A stretch of 64,000 nt of DNA from Lineus longissimus. Taxonomy: Eukaryota; Nemertea; Pilidiophora; Heteronemertea; Lineidae. Under the pieces are notes generated by a model. That model saw only the letters and a list, made by a program, of their open reading frames with translations. It did no database searches and was not told the DNA's origin. The position numbers and the translations under genes were made by a program. Shown here piece after piece: positions 56,327-64,000 of the stretch. The first letter of the stretch is position 1. The number at the start of each line of letters is the position of its first letter. Location: positions 9,484,001 to 9,548,000 of the forward strand of contig NC_088314.1 of NCBI RefSeq assembly GCF_910592395.1, read 5' to 3'.

Positions 56327-59300
56327 ATTACAAATAGTATCAAGTTAGTCGAGTTGCTACCAAAAATTACAGCTTGTGTCTTCAAGAACACGAGCCGCTT
56401 AAGGCTCAGTTGGTGTATTCAGTAAAAATGGGAGAAAGTGCAGTCTGTCGATGCTGCATGGGCGTGGAACTGGTAATGTACCGGCATATATCAAAAGTTC
56501 TGTTCAGGTAAGGCAAATAGGCACGTCACAACGCCTCATTGTACCATCATTGAAATATCATTGTTCTTGTCCATGACTGTAGCAACTCTTGTCATGATCA
56601 GTTGTACATGTAGAATAGAAGTCAGGAGGTTTGAAAGAGAAAACCAGTAAGTGTGGTCGGATTATCTATTCTTATGATAAAGTGTCAAGAGGAAAAGGGA
56701 TTCTATCGTGCACTTTTAATCTCTGAGGAATTGAAGGTCTTGGATCTCTATAAAACTATAGTAACCCGTGACACCCATTTGGAAGGACGCTCATTTCAAG
56801 GGGACGTTTAAAACTGTTACGCGGGGTCAGATGTCAGGTAAATTCACGTTCCTTTCCCAGGCGTCAGTAAAGATCAGTGAGACGTATGAAATGGTAAGTG
56901 AGCAATCAATCGCTGTCCATCATAAGGGATCAACATGGATGCCGCGCTGGCCGTCGGCAAATGTCGGGTGTACTGTAACTGACCGCTGACATTTTTTATG
57001 CTTAATGCTGACTGGAAAGCCGGAGGAGACGTCTGGACATAGATTCCGAAATTGGTTTTCGATTGAAACTAAGGAGACCTAGACCAGACTGGCTCACTTC
57101 GGCGAGGAGGGGAGGGGGTAGGTTGCGCAGACTGTTCATGGTATCGACTATTTTTACCTTGTGCTATCTTGACGTACCGTATGAAGCACTCGATGTTTAC
57201 CAAATTCCTCACAACCGCAAAACTCAATCTTCACAACAATTTTTGTAATCGAAGACTTTTGAGAGAGCTTTTCACATAGCTCCGAAGCCGTATCGGAGAT
57301 AAGGCGGTTTACCACGATCAAAATGTCTATGACGGTGGTCATGTCAGCTGTTAATCAAGCGTTGAACCAAGATATTCCACTTTTAACAAGAATCCAGTGC
57401 GTTTATTGGTTTGGTAAGGTGGATTTCAATGGGTAACTTCCGATCTTTGACTACATTTTAGCAAATTTTGCCAACAAAGGTTCAGGCGATTAGTGGAAAT
57501 AGGCAGACAGGGGCAGATTTAAAACTAATTTCCCCTCGAAATGTCCTCCTTTATCCGTTTATCCGTTATAACGGAATTACTTGTTCTCTTGTCTCTTTAG
57601 TTGATTGGATTATCTAAATGGAAGGCTGGTGCATACAGGGTATGATTGAGATAGTGATATGGGGGATAATCGTATCAGAATGTGTGGTTGTATTAAGGCT
57701 GATGAATTGGCCACTTTTCACGAACAAGAATATGGACTATTGGTCTTCCAAAATCCCTCTACTATTCAATCAGAAAGCCCTTCTGCGCCGGACAAGCACA
57801 TTTTCTGATTGTAAAATACCTGATCGGAATTCCACATAGATGCTTTGGGAAGTGGTGAATGTTTTCCCCGAGTGTCACAGAGGGGTACGTGAACCACCAA
57901 AGTTGCTACATTACGATTGAATGACGGTGCAGTTGTATCGTAAATTTTTCGCATGTGAAAGCGACGACAGAAGTGAAACCACACTTCCAAGAGTGATAAT
58001 TGTAATAAAACATTCTTTGCTGCACCGATCTCCTTAACATGATCATCACACACTTACAAAATGCAGTAGTTGTCAAGGACCCGGGATGACATCCAACTCT
58101 ACATGGTTGCTTTAGGCTGAACAGATCCTGCAAGGGGTGACACCAGTTCGCAACACACCTACAACCACCCTCACCATGTACACAATGCCTACCATTGTGC
58201 GGAAAAGGATGACATCCAACATGGCTGCTTAGATCACACCTGGGAATCAGCACCAAGGCTCAGTAACCTATCAGCAACAGGCCAGGGGCATCATCTCCGC
58301 GACTCTGATAACAAGCTAATATCGGTTTTTTTACGGTGCTCTGTCGCTCGTTTGTTTAACGTTGGTATTCTGTTAACATTCAGCGTGGTCGGAGACTGTG
58401 GTAAGCAATGCGTTGCTTAATTGCCTGGATAGTCGCAATAAACGCATCAGGAAAAAAAAAACCCATTGTAAAACACGTTGATATCCAATAAAGACAATGA
58501 ACGTATTTAAGTGGTCGTCACGGGTTGGATGAAGACCAATAAAAACAGCACTTTGTCAGGTACGCTGATCCCACTGTACTGCGAAGCACAGGTATAGCCA
58601 AGTGCACAACTTTCTAAGTGCTGGCATATTAATTTAATGATTGAACTAGTCTGGCAAAAACATATTAATTGGTTGACGAAAACATCAATAATGGACATGA
58701 GGTCATAAATGAGAGTACCGGTAGTTAAGTAATTTGTTTAAATATTTTCCCCCCAAATTAACTATTAACAGGTAAACCAACTTCCCTTTAACCAATGATT
58801 AATATCAGGTAAGATAATCTTCGGTACCTTTAACCAAAACACCTTATAAAGAGCAGATTAATCGACATTTAAGCTAATTTACCTTTAACCCACCCTGGCT
58901 CGCCATGCTCACCGGGTAACCCATGCAACCTGTAATAAACCTGGTCATTACCATCCCGGCCACCGATAACATCAACCTATCCATCAACTTTCTCCAGTCC
59001 ATATGCCCGTAACGTATTTATCCCTCCCTACCACTTCTACATCACCGACAATAAGTCCGCAGATTTTTCAAATCGAACTCAGAAATTATCAGAATGTTGA
59101 CTTGGCAAATTTGTTGATGATAGCATGTGCGTATGTTGACCAAAAGCCATCCATAAGTCGAGATCATTCGCGATGTGCTCGATATGATCACTGCCTATCC
59201 AAGGAGGGAGCTGGGGTGCGTATCCATAACAGTCGCGTACATCGTGGTACATAATGCATTTAATGGTACCTAAGACCGTATGCAAACCTACCACATGTAG

Positions 59301-59534
59301 ATCGCTATCAAAAATGAAATCAAATATAGACGAGTTCTTCATCAGTATGTTGAATCAAGATAACTAGCAATCATCTCAGTTGACAGAATAGCTTGTGTTA
59401 GCTTGTACTCGAAGTGACCTTTTCGATCCTCCTCCTGTCTATCATGTCTTCCTAGATATTCTGTCGCACAAATCGTTTGAACGCACCCAAGTAGCACAGC
59501 CACACATGATGCGAATGGGTATTACTCTCGCTAA

Positions 59535-59563
59535 GTATTAGCCGTTTCCGAAAAGGCTAATAC
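59535..59563. repeat. Short hairpin GTATTAGCC / GGCTAATAC
   Basis: Nine perfectly paired bases with an 11-base loop. Confidence 0.6.
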
Positions 59564-60210
59564 CGGGGACATTATCACTGCGTTGGCTTTTATTTCAGTG
59601 GCATTTTATAATGCTGTTCCTTCAGGGGGCGCGAAGGCTAGATGAAATTGAATGACAATGATGATAATGATGATAATAATGATATTAATGATAAAGATGA
59701 TTTTTAGGCGCTTTTCTCCTTTCTGAAAAATGCTCAAGAGCAGCCCTCACGCGACAAATATATTCTATTGCACGCACTGTCTCCTGAACAGTCCCATCTG
59801 GTAGAGATTCCCCGGAATGGTCGAGGGAGTCCATCTGGCGACTACGCGTTGGTAGAGGAGCTCCAGAGCACCCGAGCCGCTTATATGGAACTAATTTTCG
59901 ACCCTCATGTTCTGGCAAAAATGGTCAACCCTTAGAAGTAGAAGTAAGTGGTGAAATAACGAACATGGTCTATTTAGCTGAGAAATGATACAATGTCAAA
60001 CTTGAAGAATCAAATTCGTCTGGCCTCAGCTTGACAACGTTTCGGTCATGATCCCGACCTCCACCAGCGCATTAGCTATCACGACTTCGGCTACTAGATG
60101 GTGGAGAGGGGTGGCTCGGCACGTCCTTCTCCCGTTAATCATCAAGGAGTTTGACCTCTTGTTATCAACAATGTTTCCTTGGTTCCGGCTTGTATTCCTT
60201 CGCATACCTC

Positions 60211-60270
60211 CTTCGTAATAATGGGTATAGTTTGTTCTTCCTTCGTAATAAAGGGTATAGTTTGTTCTTC
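60211..60270 (+). repeat. Two tandem 30-base units
   Basis: CTTCGTAATAA(T/A)GGGTATAG followed by TTTGTTCTTC, repeated once with a single mismatch. Confidence 0.85.
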
Positions 60271-60797
60271 AAGGCGTTGGGCAGTTATGTTTGATTTCTT
60301 GATTATGGTGGACAGGTCTCATGTTATCATTATGTTATTCGAATACTACATTTTTGTAACTTTTTATAACTTTGTTTCCTACGGATAGCTGTCATTTTAA
60401 CTTGGCCTTATTGTTAAAATTCTATTGATTTATAAAATCATGATATACTGACTTTTCTGGTTCTGAAAAACCTCACATCTTAAAAAAATCTTCATTATCA
60501 TCATATGGTATTTCTTTTTCAAAATAGAAAAGAGTTACCATATCTCGAATGATCATGTAACGTCTGCAATAAGATACTTAATTTAAACGGCCCAAATTAC
60601 CTTTGAGGGCCATTGCAGTACTAGTACTGCAAATCGCGTATATGACATTAAGTAAGTACGTGTACATGTAGTTTGCCATATTTCACAATAAGTTACTGGT
60701 ATCCTGCCTTAAGGGTGAACATAAGATGCTGAGCATGTTTTTAAAACAGCAAAAACGAAATGGATACAAAATCGATCCTACGAAATGTACAATACCA

Positions 60798-61024
60798 CAC
60801 TCTTAACAATAAGGTGTTTGAGCTTTTGAAAACATTAAAGGGTTTTTAAGCCAACACATATATGCACCTTGTATTTTAAATAAAAAAAAGATTTTGAGCC
60901 TGTGCAAACCTCAAAAGGGTTTTTCCTTTTCCCTGAAAAACCGCCATGAGGTGCATTTTTGTGCTGACTGAAAAACATTCTGAAAGGTTTTTTCAAAAGT
61001 TCAGAATCTCTTGTTTTAAGAGTG
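60798..61024. mobile_element. CACTCTTA-family MITE beside a splice acceptor
   Basis: Left tip CACTCTTAACAATAAGG and right tip CTTGTTTTAAGAGTG form inverted ends, and CA follows the right tip and precedes the left one. The interior holds GGTTTTT/AAAAACC blocks shared with 41143 and 56153. It ends 25 bases before the Shisa-like exon at 61050. Confidence 0.65.
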
Positions 61025-61049
61025 CAGTTGATTCAACTCCTCTTTGCAG

Positions 61050-61164
61050 ATGTACACAGCGAGCCATTCCCCGGCTACTCCGAGGGCTACGAGGATCTTC
61101 CGCCCTATCCTGGCAATAGTGGGGTACAGCCAACCAGGAGGATGAACAACGGAAGCCAGGATGA
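61050..61164 (+). CDS. Shisa-like protein, cytosolic exon with LPPY motif
   Basis: Acceptor CAACTCCTCTTTGCAG, donor GATGA|GTAAGT. With the one base left by the transmembrane exon (or by the cassette at 53931) it reads DVHSEPFPGYSEGYEDLPPY, then PGNSGVQPTRRMNNGSQD. EDLPPYP is an LPxY-type PY motif, the kind Shisa-like proteins use to bind WW domains. It leaves two bases, phase 2, which fits the acceptors at 62963 and 63320. If the donor is not used, the same bases read GAG TAA and end the protein at once (stop 61166-61168), so one short sequence can serve as stop or splice site. Confidence 0.75.
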
Positions 61165-62962
61165 GTAAGTTCATTCAAACATGTCATGTAGAATTTTTGT
61201 TTGCAAATATCCCAATTTAACTGATATGAGACCGTCTCCGATGAATATCAAAGAGGCTAAGATGTTATGCTTATATGGTGGTTAGAATGTCAATTCATTC
61301 AAAATGTTCAATTCAAATATGGGCTGTCGACACCATGCTGTCCGATGGTCATGATTTATTCATTTTCCGGTTTGGTATTTGTGTCGACCTTCCGACCTTC
61401 CATTTACGAAGCTGACACTTCAAGCACGACGTCATTGGGTGTTACTAAAACCATTTTACTAAGCTTACACGTCTTCAAATTGTGCTTTCTCTCCCGAGGA
61501 CTGTAATTCCGTTTGCATACTCTGATGGTTCAATGACTGCCAGTCTTTCGCCATGTTCACACGTAGAACCAACACCGAAAGGAACAGCAGGGTGATACTC
61601 CAGTCATCGGCATTTTCATCACCAAAAACCCGGAGCTAACACACTGACTCAACAGTATTCACACATTCCTCTTTTCACCCTATTGGCTCCATAGCTGACG
61701 TGTGAAAGGCAAAACCTTGAAAAAGCAGCTTGGCTGTAATCCCTTGACCAATTAGTGGTCTTAGCCACCTGGGTACTTTCATCACTCGTGGTAAGCAGGG
61801 TGACACCGGCAGAAGAAAAATACCTTCAGTCAACATTACATGGAATTCGTCGTTACGGAATCTGACACATGAATCCGCGATCTTTTTAAGTTACCGTTAA
61901 GCTGTCAACATCATAGATTTGCTTTTCCTAACCATTAACTGTTTCGACATCTTAGCATCCCTTCTTACCTGCCCAGAAACCAATCATTGAGTGGTAAGCA
62001 GAAATAACGACTCGAGGTCGTGGAAACCTTGAACAAAATGAGACGCGGACGATGCGGTTATTGACATGGGGATTGGTCTCAGGTTTTGTTAACAGGATGC
62101 TCAATGGCGTCTTCTCAGTCGAATATCCGATCTCTACTGCAACTCCCTCCCAAAAACATGAAATGTACATGAAGAAACTAATCCGCGTTGACGTGATAAG
62201 GTCATCCTCTCAGTTTCCTTCGCCTAACGATATTAATATTGTCAAGGACATTAATGATCATTGTTACCCTGGGACATTACAGCCAGTATGTTATGCCAAA
62301 CATGTCGCGAAGCGTATGGGTGACTTTCATGGACATGATATACGGGTAACAGAGCCGCCAAAGCCAGCCAATTTCCCCTTGCTAAGACCGCAGCCGCCGG
62401 GGGATTGTATGAGATCGACCAAACTGTTAAAAAAATAATCTTTCTTTTAGGTGCATGCTGGCATGTGCCGTAATACGATAGTAACAATGCATTCATATCT
62501 CTCATCCATTTCACTGTTATTTGCCTGAATTGTCTACACGTCAGATGTACGGAGTGGGTAAGGGTGATGAATTGCTTTTTGGCGGAGGCATGAATTGGAG
62601 TAGACTGTATAAACAGATGAGACAGATGGTTGGTGATAATGGTGTCGTAGACAACTCAGTTATGAATAATTTAAAGCGTTGTCTTTCTCCTGGTAAGATC
62701 GGCGGCTAAGCTAGCTCGTGCGGGGCTGGCTGTTTTATGAGTGCCAAGGCAATGTGAAATAGCGCCACCACAGGGCACGCACTTACAGCATGGCAGTCCG
62801 TAGTAAAGGTATAGGTCTACCTTAATTTGCCCATAGTGAAAACACAGCTCTCCTAATATCGTTTTGGTGTGGTAAAAAGGGATAAAAATTAGAATTGCTT
62901 TGCCTAGCGCCCCTCAAAATTAACTAGACTTTTTTCTGTTTCTGTCGTCATTTCTTTTTCAG

Positions 62963-63098
62963 GTATGCCCATTATATTTTCAAGGCTAAACAATACCACT
63001 ACCCACTGTGGCCACCAAAGAAAAAAGCTTTGATGGAACATTTGCTAATCGCCATGTTTTTACGCGACGGCATCTCTGGGCAAAGACGAGATCCTTGA
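62963..63098 (+). CDS. Possible alternative last exon of the Shisa-like gene
   Basis: A strong acceptor (TTTCTTTTTCAG) precedes a frame that is open in the phase left by the exon at 61050. It gives EYAHYIFKAKQYHYPLWPPK and continues to a TGA after about 44 codons. Nothing in the residues is recognised. It may be a minor isoform end or a chance acceptor; the exon at 63320 is the better candidate. Confidence 0.35.
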
Positions 63099-63319
63099 TG
63101 AAGGACCATCGACCCGAATTGGCGCCCAGCCGTGGTTGCAGGCAGCAAACGATCGCTAGACAACAATTCTTAGAGTACTACATTCACCTGCGTCACAGAT
63201 GGAAGTTCGGAAGGCGCACGTAGTAACCGTGATTTATTTACAGTCATCGGGAAAAACTTATTATCTCTAAACATGATTTGTTTGTTATTCATCTTCAAGG
63301 TTTGTTTGTTTATTTGCAG

Positions 63320-63464
63320 TTTGTGTTCTGAAGATTGCAACAACAGTGATGAGGAAGAGGAAGTGGGAGACTATGACAATGTTTGGGTCCCAAGGAATAA
63401 ACCGAGTAAAAAATGTGTCCGGATAGTCTTACCCGAACAGGAATACGACGAATACGGTAGTTGA
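63320..63464 (+). CDS. Shisa-like protein, acidic last exon
   Basis: Acceptor TTGTTTATTTGCAG. Joined in phase 2 to the exon at 61050 it reads D, then LCSEDCNNSDEEEEVGDYDN, then VWVPRNKPSKKCVRIVLPEQ, ending EYDEYGS and TGA. The tail is strongly acidic with several tyrosines (GDYDN, EYDEY), possible phosphorylation or sorting sites; this is inference. No standard AATAAA was seen between the stop and the window end, so the 3' untranslated region may continue past it. Confidence 0.7.
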
Positions 63465-64000
63465 TGATGTGAGTGCGCATCACGACTAGAAACTATGGTG
63501 CTATATATATCCTCGATGGACCTCCATGTTTAAGGCTTCAGGGAATGTCGTTGATAGGAAGAAATGTTTCCATGGAAAGCAGAATCTGTTGTCACGATAA
63601 ATGGCAGCACCTACACCTGCTTTGAATATACGGCTGTTGGTGGGGAACCAGACGACCAATGCTCAAATATCACGTGTGTTTTGTGTATTTCAAAATGGCG
63701 GATAGGCCTTGTACAGATGAAGCAGAAAGCCGGCTTCTTGAGGTCTAATGGCAAAATAGTCTGCTGTGGGTTTCTCGTCTTTGATAAGAATTTGTGACTT
63801 TTTGGGTTACAGTCGATTAGTGGAATGTGTTTTATTTGTGCCTTATTCTGTTCTGGGTTTGTTCGAAAAATTGGCGAAAGCAAGGATTAAGAGGGTTGCC
63901 TTATTTCTAACATAGGCCTTGGAAATAGCGTGGGGAAGTTACTGCAGGCTGTGATGATGTGGAACATGAACTCGACCAGAAGGACACGGTAATGTTCAAA
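63465..64000. other. Sequence after the last Shisa-like exon
   Basis: Probably 3' untranslated region, then intergenic DNA. A 77-codon frame at 63564-63797 has no recognised domain. No poly(A) signal found. Confidence 0.3.

Larger units (their letters stand above)
54119..61049. other. Intron of the Shisa-like gene before the PY-type exon
   Basis: No gene recognised. Holds a perfect hairpin (55392), a minisatellite (55510-55850), two MITEs (56153 and 60798), a hairpin (59535-59563), a GAT-rich microsatellite (59658-59700) and a 30-base tandem repeat (60211-60270). Confidence 0.45.

Noticed and set aside
62052-62438. 128-codon plus-strand open frame before the last Shisa-like exons
   Set aside because: No acceptor in the right phase and no recognised domain; intronic chance frame is simpler.
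1-64000. CRISPR arrays, operons or bacterial-type regulatory sites
   Set aside because: The DNA is eukaryotic; no regularly spaced direct repeats with unique spacers were seen.

Overview
The window looks like gene-poor nuclear DNA from an invertebrate animal, most likely marine. The evidence is long introns with GT-AG borders, a tandem array of intronless rhodopsin-class receptors, a TRIM gene, a Shisa-like membrane adaptor, a non-LTR retrotransposon with a poly(A) tail, many short inverted-repeat elements and frequent ACATGTA-type motifs. I cannot name the species or phylum from sequence alone.

Layout. 1-3.3 kb: a broken pogo/Tigger-like transposase followed by unassigned DNA. 3.3-20.3 kb: four diverged copies of one segment. 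Each copy carries an intact, intronless seven-transmembrane receptor on the minus strand (5009-5965, 9524-10483, 15322-16281, 18813-19772) with shared flanks; a fifth receptor survives only as a TM7/tail relic near 4.7 kb. Mobile DNA has hit individual copies: a near-intact LINE in unit 3 (about 11.7-15.13 kb) and a palindromic element in unit 4 (18053-18493) whose empty site is still visible in unit 1. Two units also hold a tiny plus-strand reading frame that begins like a signal peptide.

20.3-64 kb: one large plus-strand gene for a Shisa-like (STMC6-type) single-pass membrane protein. I assembled it from exons whose splice phases agree: a six-cysteine ectodomain exon (23859-24030), a transmembrane exon (52870-53003), then alternative cytoplasmic ends (53931-54118; or 61050-61164 followed by 63320-63464 or possibly 62963-63098). 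The first, signal-peptide exon was not found. The 28.8-kb intron after the ectodomain exon contains a complete single-coding-exon TRIM gene on the opposite strand (45275-47374) and many MITE-like elements. Just before the transmembrane exon lie four decayed tandem copies of that same exon.

How the genes relate: the receptors act at the cell surface and have lost several class A activation-switch residues, so ligand and coupling cannot be predicted. The TRIM protein is a probable E3 ubiquitin ligase. The Shisa-like protein is a probable trafficking adaptor with an LPxY-type motif that could recruit WW-domain ubiquitin ligases. No pathway link among the three is shown by the sequence.
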